Shown piece by piece: positions 25,321-34,177 of a stretch of 64,000 nucleotides of DNA. The translations under genes were made by a program, and so were the position numbers. The notes beneath the pieces were generated by a model, which saw only the letters and a list, made by a program, of their open reading frames with translations, searched no databases and had not been told where the DNA came from. This DNA comes from JAGLQA01 sp023135565 (GTDB lineage Bacteria; Acidobacteriota; Aminicenantia; UBA2199), in NCBI GenBank assembly GCA_030639305.1, contig DAOWCY010000001.1:1-64000 (forward strand), in the 5' to 3' direction. Position 1 is the first letter of the stretch. The number at the start of each line of letters is the position of its first letter.

Positions 25321-27777
25321 TTATCCGGCAATTTTTTTCAAAAAACGGTTTTTTTGCGAACAAAAGGCGAAAAAACCCGCGGCGAGCAATAAAGAAGACG
25401 ACAGGAGGAAGACTGCGGTTAACAGGCAAACGCCGGCTGCGCCTAACAGCGGCAGGAACAGGGTGCCCAAAAAAAGAGCGCCCACAGCCGCGCCTAAATG
25501 ATCGAAAGCATTTATTTTACCGGCGGTTCCGCCTGTTTTCTCTTTTTTATTTAAAATTATATGGAGGCTTAGGGGGAATATTTTGCCTACTATAAAGCCC
25601 ACCAATATAGTTAGCAGGAAGATAACAATTTGCCCGGTCAGGCCGCGGTTCCCCGGGATTTTGCTTAACCGGCCTACCAGGAGAGCGACGGCAGCGAGAA
25701 ACAATTGTGAAAAGATCATTAATTTTATTACCGCGGTTTGGCTGCTGAATTTTTTCCGGGCCGGCAAAAAATTGGCAAAAGCGGCGCCCAAAGGTAAACC
25801 GAACATAAAAAGGGCAATAATAAAGCCGATCATATGGTAAACATAGCCGAACATCACCTGGAAAGTGTACAGTAAGATCAATTCTAAGGAGAGTCCGGCT
25901 AATCCGCAGCAAAAAACGGCCAGCAGGGTATGGAATTTTAATACCCGGAACGCATAGTCCGCGCCGTCCTGCTTTGCCCTGAGGCGGAGAATAATAATAT
26001 AAAGCAGCCGTAAAAGAAACAAAAAAGCGGCGCAGTACAACAAGTGACTTAACTGCACTTTTTCAAAAAAATTTAGGATTCCCGTTATATCGGTACCGGC
26101 ATACCAGCCGATTATCTTGCTGAAATAGAAATTGGCGGTTGGCTGTTCGTCGCGGTTGATGCCCGCGCCGTGGTTGTTTTTTAGGGCTTCTTTTACAAAT
26201 TTTGTTTTCTCTTCGGGGTAGAGGGAGTAGAATATGCCGCCCAATTTTTGCGGCTGCACGCCTGTTTCGGCGTACCTTCGGCTCAGGATTTCCGGGTCGT
26301 CGGAGATGACGCTTTTGCCGCGGCCGGCAAATACAAAATTGTGGCTGCCCGGGGCCACCACCATCTCCGGGAAAACCGCTGCCGCGGTTTGATAGAGGCA
26401 AGCGGCGTATTCGCCCACCAGCCCGGTAAGGTAGTTTTCCGAGGAGGTGATTTTGAACGCCACAACGCCGTCCCGGGGCAGTATTTTTTTCAGGTCCTGG
26501 AAAAAATCCCGGGTATAATAGCGGTTCAGCAGCAGTGTGGCCGGTTCCGGTACGTTTATGTAGACCATATCGAAAACGGGCGGCTTACCGGTAAGTTCCT
26601 GCACATACTTCCTGCCGTCCTCGATGACTAAGTGAAAGCGGCTGTCCTGTAATACTTTTTTTTCTTCTTCGGGCAGGAATTTTAAAAGGGTTTCCACCAT
26701 TAGGGGATCGATCTCCACTGAGACGATTTTTTCTACGTCGTATCGCAGTAGATGTTTTGCCAACCCGGTGAGGGCGTCGCCGATGACCAGCACTCTTTTG
26801 GACGCCGGGTGCTGGCAGAGAAGATGGGCGGCCAGGATGCGATTTTCTTCGTCCGCCGGGAAGACCGCGGCAAACATATTGTTTAAGTACAGGTTGTACT
26901 GGCCCGGCAGCCCGGCCAAAGCAATATCCTGGTATTTCGATTCCGCGGTGTAGAGCAGCGGGATAGGGGAGATACCGCGCCATCTTTCTTTCACCGTAAG
27001 AGTTTCGATTTTGCCGTGCAGTGTGGGAATTAGCAGCGCCGTGTTTAAGAGCAGCAGTATAATAGTAAAGTATAAGGTTTTGTAAAATTGTGACCGGCGC
27101 AGGATCAGGGAGCAGGAGAGAAGAAGGGGCAGTACGATTAGCCCGGTAATAAAGTAAGGGCTGCATCTACCGGCCAGGACGAAGGTATATAAAATGCCGC
27201 CGGTTAGGAAACCCCAGGCCTCCAAAATATAGATATGGGAGATTTTTCGTGTTTTCTCGCGACTGGGGACATCTTCCGCCGCCTGGATTTTGGCTGCTGC
27301 GGGGAAGCTGAAGCCGATAAAAAAACAAAAGGGGATAATAAATATCCCGGATAATAAAAAGACTTTAAAAAAGCTCACATAGGTTCCGGCGGTTGTGCTG
27401 CTGAGGAGATACAAGAACCTGACTGCGGTTATGATTAGGGGCAGCAGCAGGCACAGCGCCGCTAATGAGGCAGCGAATAGAAGGAGCGGTTTTTTGCTTT
27501 TATCCGCTGCGGTTCCGCCGCACAGGGCGCCGACAAAGATACCGGTCAGCCAGTGAAAGAGCAGTACGCCTAAGATGAGTTCATTGCCGTAGACCACGGT
27601 TAGGAATTCGCGGAGAATCATAGTTTGTGAAACTAATGAGAAAAGTCCTAAGAAGAAGTAGGCTGCATAGAGGGCGTGGGGACGGCGTCCGCGGTCTATA
27701 ACGATACCGGTGCCGGGTGGTTTGAAAAAAAAGTTCCGCATCTTAAAAAACTTTTGCAGCGTATTAATAAAAATCAT
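25321..27777 (-). CDS. Membrane spermidine-synthase-like protein (fused transporter/aminopropyltransferase fold)
   Basis: 818 residues. An N-terminal block of about seven membrane helices, a soluble SAM-type domain (about 300-520: VLVIGDALTGLAKHLLRYDV, VSVEIDPL, IEDGRKYVQ) and a C-terminal block of about seven helices. This is the layout of fused MFS/spermidine-synthase-like proteins common in Acidobacteriota and Deltaproteobacteria. The glycine motif is weaker than in true SpeE (GDALTG instead of GGGDG), so polyamine synthesis is not assured. The mRNA leader is only about 10 nt. Confidence 0.8.
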   Translation of the reverse strand: MIFINTLQKFFKMRNFFFKPPGTGIVIDRGRRPHALYAAYFFLGLFSLVSQTMILREFLTVVYGNELILGVLLFHWLTGIFVGALCGGTAADKSKKPLLLFAASLAALCLLLPLIITAVRFLYLLSSTTAGTYVSFFKVFLLSGIFIIPFCFFIGFSFPAAAKIQAAEDVPSREKTRKISHIYILEAWGFLTGGILYTFVLAGRCSPYFITGLIVLPLLLSCSLILRRSQFYKTLYFTIILLLLNTALLIPTLHGKIETLTVKERWRGISPIPLLYTAESKYQDIALAGLPGQYNLYLNNMFAAVFPADEENRILAAHLLCQHPASKRVLVIGDALTGLAKHLLRYDVEKIVSVEIDPLMVETLLKFLPEEEKKVLQDSRFHLVIEDGRKYVQELTGKPPVFDMVYINVPEPATLLLNRYYTRDFFQDLKKILPRDGVVAFKITSSENYLTGLVGEYAACLYQTAAAVFPEMVVAPGSHNFVFAGRGKSVISDDPEILSRRYAETGVQPQKLGGIFYSLYPEEKTKFVKEALKNNHGAGINRDEQPTANFYFSKIIGWYAGTDITGILNFFEKVQLSHLLYCAAFLFLLRLLYIIILRLRAKQDGADYAFRVLKFHTLLAVFCCGLAGLSLELILLYTFQVMFGYVYHMIGFIIALFMFGLPLGAAFANFLPARKKFSSQTAVIKLMIFSQLFLAAVALLVGRLSKIPGNRGLTGQIVIFLLTILVGFIVGKIFPLSLHIILNKKEKTGGTAGKINAFDHLGAAVGALFLGTLFLPLLGAAGVCLLTAVFLLSSSLLLAAGFFAFCSQKNRFLKKIAG

Positions 27778-27794
27778 GATGATTTCCCGCTTTT

Positions 27795-27823
27795 ATTGTA
27801 CGCAAAACCTAATAATTAGTCAA
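27795..27823 (-). promoter_or_regulatory. Promoter of the spermidine-synthase-like gene
   Basis: Minus strand TTGACT (27823-27818), 17-nt spacer, TACAAT (27800-27795). The stretch 27824-27992 holds nothing else recognised. Confidence 0.65.
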
Positions 27824-27992
27824 ATTTTTTGTAACAATCCGGTTTTGGGAAAAATAAGTCTATTCGCATTTCAATTACTGAACGAATAGGGTATGACTTG
27901 ACCCCAAGAAATTTGATCGGTTCAGCAGAGCCGGTTTCCGTTTCACCGGTTGTAGTAACATGACAAAACAAGAACTGCCCCCAGGATTCCTT

Positions 27993-29528
27993 CTAAGACG
28001 CACCACCGAAGGTGGGCAAAAAATCTTCGGGCTTAAAATCCGTAAACGCATCAGGATTTTCTTCTAATATTTCGCAATATTCTGTCATAAAAACCTCGAG
28101 CCTTTCTAAAGTTGAGCGGCAGAGGCTTTCTTTACGTTCTGTGTTAAGTTTGCCATCCTGTTGAACTTCATAAAAACATTTCTTACATAACCGCAGCGCC
28201 CAGCAGTGACTACACTCTTTAAAGAACTCTACCCATTGTTTAAAAAAGCCGGATATTTTTTTGAAATTTAGCCCGTTATCATTGTCACCGATACAGAAGT
28301 GTTCTCCAACTCTTTCGCACATGTAGTATTTTCCGTCAGGATTAACAAAAAGCCGCTTTAATCCGGGCGTACACTGCCCTATAGCTGCATGACGTTCTCT
28401 TAACGGTGTTTTTTCCCTGAAATGAATTAACTCGATCATGTCCCTGAACCAGGTTTTTTCGATCCTTAGTTCATCGTATTTACCGGCAGTGATTGCCTTT
28501 TTATAATTTGCGAACAATTTCCTGTGATTTTTTTTGTACTGCTGCTTTGCAGCCGGTTTATCGGCCTCAGCTATATATGAAGAACCATAAGTCGATACGG
28601 GATTGATCTGTATGGGATTCTTAATAGGCATAAAAAATTCAGAATTATAAAAATAATTTGTTATCGCTTCGGCATCATACGGTGGGGTTAAAACCGGCCT
28701 GTAAGTAATTTTAGAATAAAAGTAATCGCGGTCGAGTTTCTTAATAAGTTTCAAATTCTCTATTATCGAATCGAAGCTGCCTGAACCGGAGCGCATGACC
28801 CGGTTTTTATCGTGTATCGATTTTGGTCCGTCTAAACTTATATCTATGGATACGTCGTTATCTATTAAAAAACGACTGACCTCTTCGTCCAGCAAAGTGC
28901 CGTTCGTTGTCAGCGAAAAAATAAAGTCCCGGGGATAAGATTTGACATACTCCACTATATATTTGAACAGGTCGAACTCGAGTAATGATTCACCTCCGTA
29001 AAATGTGACGGCGGCTTGTTCCTTTTTCGAGCTGTGTTCGATAAAATAATCCACTGCTTTGACGGCACATTCCCTGCTCATATTTTTGTTACGGTGAGTC
29101 CTTTCAAAGCTGAATTTTCCTGAATAGGCGCAGTATTTGCAGCGCATATTGCAGCGGTTAGTTAAATCGAGAATAAGTTGATTAATACCGCTGTGAGCGA
29201 ATAAATACTTAATCTCAGCTTCATTGTCCTTGTTAGTCCAAATGGCGGGGAACAAATTTCCGGGGCTTTTGAAAAGTATCGAATTTTTGACGGCTTTGTG
29301 GGCTTCTAAAATATCTTCCTTACTATGTTTCTCTTTTAGCTTAGCGGCGATAGAATTAACCGGTTTATCGAAATGGTCGATTATGTCCCAGACCACGGGG
29401 CTTACTTTTATGATTTCATTAGAATGGACATCATAAATGTAATGCTGCCCGGCGGTCTTAAATTTTTTTATAAACAGGCATAAACCGGTTTCCCGGTTAT
29501 TGGCCGTCGATGGTATAGCGGTATTCAT
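27993..29528 (-). CDS. Radical SAM/SPASM peptide maturase 1
   Basis: The start at 29528 is preferred over TTG at 29543 because AAAAGG lies 6-7 nt upstream. About 511 residues. The N-terminal 100 residues resemble a PqqD/RRE leader-binding domain (HYIYDVHSNEIIKVSPVVWD). The radical SAM core has CNMRCKYC for the catalytic 4Fe-4S cluster and FYGGESLLEF. The C-terminal SPASM region has many Cys (CTPGLKRL...YMCERVGEHFC...CSHCWALRLCKKC). These enzymes install thioether or C-C crosslinks in ribosomal peptides. Last gene of the propeller operon; its start overlaps the propeller stop. Confidence 0.85.
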   Translation of the reverse strand: MNTAIPSTANNRETGLCLFIKKFKTAGQHYIYDVHSNEIIKVSPVVWDIIDHFDKPVNSIAAKLKEKHSKEDILEAHKAVKNSILFKSPGNLFPAIWTNKDNEAEIKYLFAHSGINQLILDLTNRCNMRCKYCAYSGKFSFERTHRNKNMSRECAVKAVDYFIEHSSKKEQAAVTFYGGESLLEFDLFKYIVEYVKSYPRDFIFSLTTNGTLLDEEVSRFLIDNDVSIDISLDGPKSIHDKNRVMRSGSGSFDSIIENLKLIKKLDRDYFYSKITYRPVLTPPYDAEAITNYFYNSEFFMPIKNPIQINPVSTYGSSYIAEADKPAAKQQYKKNHRKLFANYKKAITAGKYDELRIEKTWFRDMIELIHFREKTPLRERHAAIGQCTPGLKRLFVNPDGKYYMCERVGEHFCIGDNDNGLNFKKISGFFKQWVEFFKECSHCWALRLCKKCFYEVQQDGKLNTERKESLCRSTLERLEVFMTEYCEILEENPDAFTDFKPEDFLPTFGGAS

Positions 29529-30642
29529 ATATAACCTTTTCAAATACTTTGTCTACTATGAAGAGATGATTATTATGCAGATAAATCCCGCTGCAAAAGA
29601 CGTCCAACTGCTTTGACGCGATTATCTTGCCGGTGTCCCCAAATACCAGTAACCAGTACAAATCGGTTTTTTCCGGGTATTCTTTAACCTGGGGTTTATA
29701 GCTTATTCTACCGTCAACAAATTTACCACTTACTTTTTCATTGTTTTTAAGTAGTCGCGAGGTGATAATAACAAATATTCTTCTCTTGCTATCCACGGCT
29801 ATATCGACGCACTCCGAATATTTCCCCGGTCTTTTTATCAAATCGAAATTCCTTTTTTTTTGATTCCAGGCCAATTTGAGTTTGTTTACGGGCGTATCGT
29901 AGAAGATAGTGGCGATATGTTCCCCGGTATCCCGGAAAACATGCATCATCTGGCTGCATGTATAGGCCACATAATATTGTTTTGCGATTTTATCATAAGA
30001 AATTCTATGGCTGTCAAATTTACCCCCGTTAAAAGGCCGGTCTATTCGCGGCGGCAGGACATTCGCGCCTATAGTTTGCAGTTTAACCCCGGATCTATTA
30101 AAAATTTTAATAATACCCTTATCGCTGCCCGAGGCAAACATATCAAAAAGAGCTATTTTGGTTTTAGAAGGGAAAAATATCTTAGTTAAAAAAAACATAG
30201 AGGTTTTAAATATAGACATCGATGTACCGGCGTTGGAAAAACATTGCATTCTTCTATTCCCGAAATCATTAACCCAGATTCGATTCGATTCATCCACGGC
30301 AATTTGCATTGGACTTAATAAATCTCCCGGCCCCTGCCCTCTCTGGCCTATCTTGCGGATAAACCGGCCATTCATGCTAAATACTTTCACGCAGTGCAGG
30401 GTAGAGTCTACTATATAAACATTATTATCCTTATCGACGGCAATATCTCCCGGCGCTTTAAAATAATTCTCATCCCCGCCCTCATCCTCTGCGCCCCAGG
30501 TGCGGACCGTTTTTAACTGGATATTGTCCATTACATGTTTAACTTCAGGTAATGAATTTTTTATTTCTTTTATACCGGCAGCGTTCAACCAATAACTAAA
30601 TAAAAAGAACACGATAACTAACAGGTTAATTTTTTTCTTCAC
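29497..30642 (-). CDS. Secreted six-bladed beta-propeller protein C
   Basis: 381 residues with a GTG start 5-6 nt after GGAGG. Signal peptide (INLLVIVFFLFSYWLNA), then NHL/6-bladed repeats (GDIAVDKDNNVYIVDSTLHC, IGQRGQGPGDLLSPMQIAVD). Exported protein of unknown ligand; four such propellers occur in this window and all sit in peptide-linked loci. The stop overlaps the start of maturase 1, so translation is probably coupled. Very similar to the copy at 30972. Confidence 0.85.
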   Translation of the reverse strand: MKKKINLLVIVFFLFSYWLNAAGIKEIKNSLPEVKHVMDNIQLKTVRTWGAEDEGGDENYFKAPGDIAVDKDNNVYIVDSTLHCVKVFSMNGRFIRKIGQRGQGPGDLLSPMQIAVDESNRIWVNDFGNRRMQCFSNAGTSMSIFKTSMFFLTKIFFPSKTKIALFDMFASGSDKGIIKIFNRSGVKLQTIGANVLPPRIDRPFNGGKFDSHRISYDKIAKQYYVAYTCSQMMHVFRDTGEHIATIFYDTPVNKLKLAWNQKKRNFDLIKRPGKYSECVDIAVDSKRRIFVIITSRLLKNNEKVSGKFVDGRISYKPQVKEYPEKTDLYWLLVFGDTGKIIASKQLDVFCSGIYLHNNHLFIVDKVFEKVIYEYRYTIDGQ

Positions 30643-30677
30643 ATTTGCCTCCTTTATTAGGTTTTGAAACGAATATT

Positions 30678-30711
30678 CCCCGAACCGGGGATCTGGATAG
30701 GCGTAAACGCC
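30678..30711 (-). promoter_or_regulatory. Twin-hairpin leader of propeller C
   Basis: Two adjacent hairpins, CCCCG/CGGGG (30678-30690) and GGCGT/ACGCC (30700-30711), lie within 70 nt of the GTG start. Both are preserved in the other copy at 32156-32189. Confidence 0.55.
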
Positions 30712-30784
30712 AACTACAGTCTAGGCTGCTTCTTAATTTTATCCAACGTGCCGCGGGCATATTAAACTATCGCCTGGTACTTTT

Positions 30785-31003
30785 TCAAGTCGCTACGGCA
30801 AAAATCAATTTCAGCTTAGCGGCGATAGAATTAACCGGTTTATCGACATGGTCGATTATATCCCAGATCACGGGGCTTACTTTTATGATTTCATTAGATC
30901 GAACATCATAAATGTAATGCTGCCCGGCGGTCTTAAATTTTTTTATAAACAGGCGCAAACCGGTTTCCCGGTTATTGGCCGTCGATGGTATAGCGGTATT
31001 CAT
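30785..31003 (-). pseudogene. Truncated radical SAM maturase N-terminus (RRE-like fragment)
   Basis: Open frame of about 72 residues matching the first ~65 residues of maturase 1 with few substitutions (YIYDVRSNEIIKVSPVIWD), followed by seven junction-derived residues and a stop. Start, ribosome binding site (AAAAGG) and overlap with the propeller stop are all kept. It arose from the tandem duplication. It lacks the radical SAM core, so it is either debris or a free leader-binding domain. Confidence 0.7.
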
Positions 31004-32120
31004 ATATAACCTTTTCAAATACTTTGTCTACTATGAAGAGATGATTGTTATGCAGATAAATCCCGCTGCAAAAGACGTCCAACTGTTTTGCCGCTATTAT
31101 CTTGCCGGTGTCTCCGAATACCAATAACCAGTACAAATCGGTTTTTTCCGGGTAGTTTTTGTCCTTGGGTATATAGCCTATTCTACCATTACCGAGTGTC
31201 ATGCTTACTTTTTCATTGTCTTTAAGTAGTCGTGAGGTAATGATAACAAACATTCTTCTCCTGCTATCCACGGCTATATCGACGCACTCCGAATAATCTT
31301 TCGGTTTTTTGAGTAGATGAAAATTCCTTTTTTTTGGATTCCAGGTCAATTTAAGTTTGTTTACGGGCGTATCATAAAAGATAGTGGATATGTGTTCCCC
31401 GGTATCCCGGAACACATGCATCATCTGGCTGCATGTATAGGCCACATAATATTGTTTTGCGATTTTATCATAAGAAATTATATGGCTGTCAAATTTACCC
31501 CCGTTAAAAGGCCGGTCTATTCGCGGCGGCAGGACATTCGCGCCTATAGTTTGCAGTTTAACCCCGGACCTGTTAAAAATTTTAATAATACCCTTACCCC
31601 TGCCCGAGGCAGCCATATCGAAAAGAGCTATTTGGGTTTTAGAGGGGAAAAATATCTTAGTTAAAAAAAACATTAAAGAGGTTTTAAATGTGGATATCGA
31701 TGTACCGGTGTTGGAAAAACATTGCATCCTTCTATTCCCGAAATCATTAACCCAAATTTGATTCGATTCATCGACGGCAATTTGCAGCGGAATCAGTAAA
31801 TCCCCCGGGCCCTGCCCTTTTTGGCCTATCTTACGGATAAACCGGCCATTCCTGTTGAATACTTTCACGCAGTGCAGGGTAGAGTCTACAATATAAACAT
31901 TATTATCCTTATCGACGGCAATACCTTCCGGGGCTTTAAAATAATTCTCATCCCCGCCCTCACCCTCTGCGCCCCAGGTGCGAATCGTTTTTAACTGAAT
32001 CTTGTCCATTACATGTTTAACTTCAGGTAATGAATTTTTTATTTCTTTTATACCGACAGCGTTCAACCAATAACTAAATAAAAAGAACACGATAACTAAC
32101 AGGTTAATTTTTTTCTTCAC
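30972..32120 (-). CDS. Secreted six-bladed beta-propeller protein D
   Basis: 382 residues with GTG start and GGAGG ribosome binding site. Same signal peptide and blades as propeller C; differences cluster in the middle and C-terminal blades (for example SMTLGNGRIGYIPKDKNYPE against SGKFVDGRISYKPQVKEYPE), which suggests divergence in ligand loops. Follows the precursor peptide gene in the same direction, about 220 nt downstream. Confidence 0.85.
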   Translation of the reverse strand: MKKKINLLVIVFFLFSYWLNAVGIKEIKNSLPEVKHVMDKIQLKTIRTWGAEGEGGDENYFKAPEGIAVDKDNNVYIVDSTLHCVKVFNRNGRFIRKIGQKGQGPGDLLIPLQIAVDESNQIWVNDFGNRRMQCFSNTGTSISTFKTSLMFFLTKIFFPSKTQIALFDMAASGRGKGIIKIFNRSGVKLQTIGANVLPPRIDRPFNGGKFDSHIISYDKIAKQYYVAYTCSQMMHVFRDTGEHISTIFYDTPVNKLKLTWNPKKRNFHLLKKPKDYSECVDIAVDSRRRMFVIITSRLLKDNEKVSMTLGNGRIGYIPKDKNYPEKTDLYWLLVFGDTGKIIAAKQLDVFCSGIYLHNNHLFIVDKVFEKVIYEYRYTIDGQ

Positions 32121-32155
32121 AGTTGCCTCCTTTATTAGGTTTTGAAACGAATATT

Positions 32156-32189
32156 CCCCGAACCGGGGCTCCGGATAGGCGTAAACGCC
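32156..32189 (-). promoter_or_regulatory. Twin-hairpin leader of propeller D
   Basis: CCCCG/CGGGG (32156-32168) and GGCGT/ACGCC (32178-32189), same spacing as in the leader of propeller C. No other gene is seen in 32121-32340. Confidence 0.55.
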
Positions 32190-32340
32190 AACTACAGTCC
32201 AGGCTGCTTCTTAATTTTATCCAACGTGCCGCTGGCATACTAAAATACTACCTGATATTTTCGCCGGTCGCAACGGCAAGGACCGCAGCTTAAACGTGAT
32301 GCAGTTTTTTATTGTCGAATATGCGGTTAGGGGGTTATAG

Positions 32341-32544
32341 TTAAATTGCTTTTGCAAAATTAGAAAACAGATTCGTATTGCCGCCATCACATTGACAACC
32401 TATGCCTGGGTCAATATTAGTATCTGTCGAGCCAGTTGAACAAACACACCTGGCGCCCCATAGGCGTTTCATTTCATCCGGGTTTAAGCCACCTCCGACT
32501 AATTCCATTTCTTTAGGTTCTTTAGGTTCGCGATTTTTTTTCAT
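32341..32544 (-). CDS. Probable RiPP precursor peptide with four Cys
   Basis: 67 residues with AGGAG ribosome binding site, 10 nt after the maturase 2 stop. The N-terminal half is charged and contains ELVGGG and LNPDEMKRLWGA, which resembles the L..EM+.L.GG leaders of Bacteroidales-type precursors with GA in place of GG. The core is rich in Gly, Ser, Thr, Asp and Asn with two CxC pairs (RCVC and CQC). Size, leader style and position between two radical SAM maturases fit a substrate for thioether (ranthipeptide-like) or related crosslinking. No known family recognised. Confidence 0.75.
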   Translation of the reverse strand: MKKNREPKEPKEMELVGGGLNPDEMKRLWGARCVCSTGSTDTNIDPGIGCQCDGGNTNLFSNFAKAI

Positions 32545-32554
32545 TTATTTCTCC

Positions 32555-34078
32555 TTATTTTAATTTTGTCGCTGCAAAATAGTCCTGTATCCCGGGCATC
32601 ATTTCTAATGCTTTGCAAAAATAATACATCTTTTTTCCCGCTGCCAGCCTTTTGCTTTCGCATCGTTCCATTTTTTTATCATAGGACAGCCCGTTCTCGT
32701 CAAAACCATCTATAAAACAGGACTCGCATATATTTATTGCCCAGCATTTTTTACAAACCTGCAGGCTCATATCCTTGTATTCCTTTAAATATTTATCGTA
32801 TAAAATATCAAAATTAACGCCCTCTTTCACATTGCCGATAGTAGGAGCGGAACCGGGTATTTTCTCACATATCCTGAAATCACCGGACACCGTTACGAAA
32901 ATGCGCCTGTGAGCCGGGAGGCAGCACCCATGCAAGGGGAATTTGTCTATTGCTTTTTTATAAACCGGTCTTTGAGAAAAAACAGTTAGAAGTTTTTCTA
33001 TCATAGATACGGCATAGGGATGGGGTTGAGTCTCTTCTTTTTTGCTATTTATATAATTTTCAAAGGCCCACTGCAATAAATCTGTATCTTCGCTGTGACT
33101 CACACCAGGTATCCTGGGGCCGGAATAGTAAACGATATTTGCCCTGATATCATGCGGCAGCCAGTCCAGTTCTTCCCATAAATTAGTCCTATCCCTAATT
33201 TGTTCTAAGGAAAATGGCGGCGCATAAACCGAATATAAACTGATTTTATCTTTAAAACGAGCACCGTATTCTTTGAAGAGAGTACGCAGCCCGGTTACGG
33301 TTTTTTTATAAGAACCGCTGCCGGATAGGTTTTTCCTATACCTGTCATGAACAGCTTCCTTCCCGTCGATACTGACCGTTACATTAATATTATTTTCAAA
33401 CAAAAACCGGGCAATTCCAGGTGTGAGCAATGTACCGTTTGAGGTCACTGAAAATTCGACTTTTTTATCGGGAAAAGTTTTTTTTGCATACTCGATGCTT
33501 TTTTTTATTACCGGGAAATTAATAAAAGGTTCGCCTCCATAAAAACCGATAGCAACTTGATGCGATTTTTCAGAATTTTTCTTTAAAAAATCGATTGCTG
33601 CAATTGCAGTCTCTATATTCATATTTCCACTGCCGTGGTTTCTATTCTCCCTGTTGTCGTCATTATGGACACAGTATATACAGCGTAAGTTGCATTCCTC
33701 GGTTACCTCTAATGACAATTCGTTACTCATGGTACTAATTGTTTCTTGCAACTCTTCTTTACCGGGGAATAAATCGGCATTCGTCACTTCATACAGAACG
33801 AATAAATCCTGGTTCTCGATAGACTTTTTCAAAGTCGAAACAGTTTTTACGAAACCATCTTCTCCATTTTTTTTTAAAAAAGCGCCGACAGCAGGCTCGA
33901 AATCTTCATAAAAAAGTTTTTCAAGTAAATCGTATGTCAAAGAATCACATTTTAGAATTTTGTTTGTGCCGGTATCGTACAGGTAATAAGAGGAATCGGT
34001 CTTGAATAGTACTGCCAGAGGTTTTTGTTCTTCCCAAATTTTCCGCAAGTAACCGGTAAAAAACTTCACATTTCCCAT
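32555..34078 (-). CDS. Radical SAM/SPASM peptide maturase 2
   Basis: 507 residues. The N-terminal PqqD/RRE-like part (YYLYDTGTNKILKCDSLTYD) is followed by a radical SAM core with CNLRCIYC and FYGGEPFINF, then a SPASM-type region (CCLPAHRRIFV, FRICEKI, CKKCWAINICESC). Same architecture as maturase 1 but clearly divergent, so the two may make different crosslinks on one peptide. First gene of the operon, directly upstream of the precursor. The promoter lies so close that the mRNA is probably leaderless. Confidence 0.85.
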   Translation of the reverse strand: MGNVKFFTGYLRKIWEEQKPLAVLFKTDSSYYLYDTGTNKILKCDSLTYDLLEKLFYEDFEPAVGAFLKKNGEDGFVKTVSTLKKSIENQDLFVLYEVTNADLFPGKEELQETISTMSNELSLEVTEECNLRCIYCVHNDDNRENRNHGSGNMNIETAIAAIDFLKKNSEKSHQVAIGFYGGEPFINFPVIKKSIEYAKKTFPDKKVEFSVTSNGTLLTPGIARFLFENNINVTVSIDGKEAVHDRYRKNLSGSGSYKKTVTGLRTLFKEYGARFKDKISLYSVYAPPFSLEQIRDRTNLWEELDWLPHDIRANIVYYSGPRIPGVSHSEDTDLLQWAFENYINSKKEETQPHPYAVSMIEKLLTVFSQRPVYKKAIDKFPLHGCCLPAHRRIFVTVSGDFRICEKIPGSAPTIGNVKEGVNFDILYDKYLKEYKDMSLQVCKKCWAINICESCFIDGFDENGLSYDKKMERCESKRLAAGKKMYYFCKALEMMPGIQDYFAATKLK

Positions 34079-34083
34079 GTTGT

Positions 34084-34112
34084 TTTATACAGCATCGAAA
34101 TCGGATTGTCAA
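34084..34112 (-). promoter_or_regulatory. Promoter of the RiPP operon, probably leaderless
   Basis: Minus strand TTGACA (34112-34107), 17-nt spacer, TATAAA (34089-34084). Only 5 nt separate the -10 box from the ATG at 34078. Confidence 0.75.
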
Positions 34113-34177
34113 CCCCTGTTCCGTTTAAATTAAGAGCACCCCTCATCATTCATAACTCACAACTCACAACTCACAAC

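Larger units (their letters stand above)
29334..30797. repeat. Tandem duplication, unit 1
   Basis: Unit made of the first 70 codons of a radical SAM gene, a complete propeller gene and its structured leader. It is nearly repeated at 30809-32276. Confidence 0.85.
30809..32276. repeat. Tandem duplication, unit 2
   Basis: Second copy of the 1.46-kb unit; similarity ends at a shared CGGCAA word in the leader on one side and after codon 70 of the radical SAM gene on the other. Confidence 0.85.

Noticed and set aside
25547..27166. Large antisense and alternate-frame ORFs within the spermidine-synthase-like gene
   Set aside because: High-GC third-position bias makes alternate frames open; only the 818-residue frame shows membrane helices and a SAM-domain pattern.
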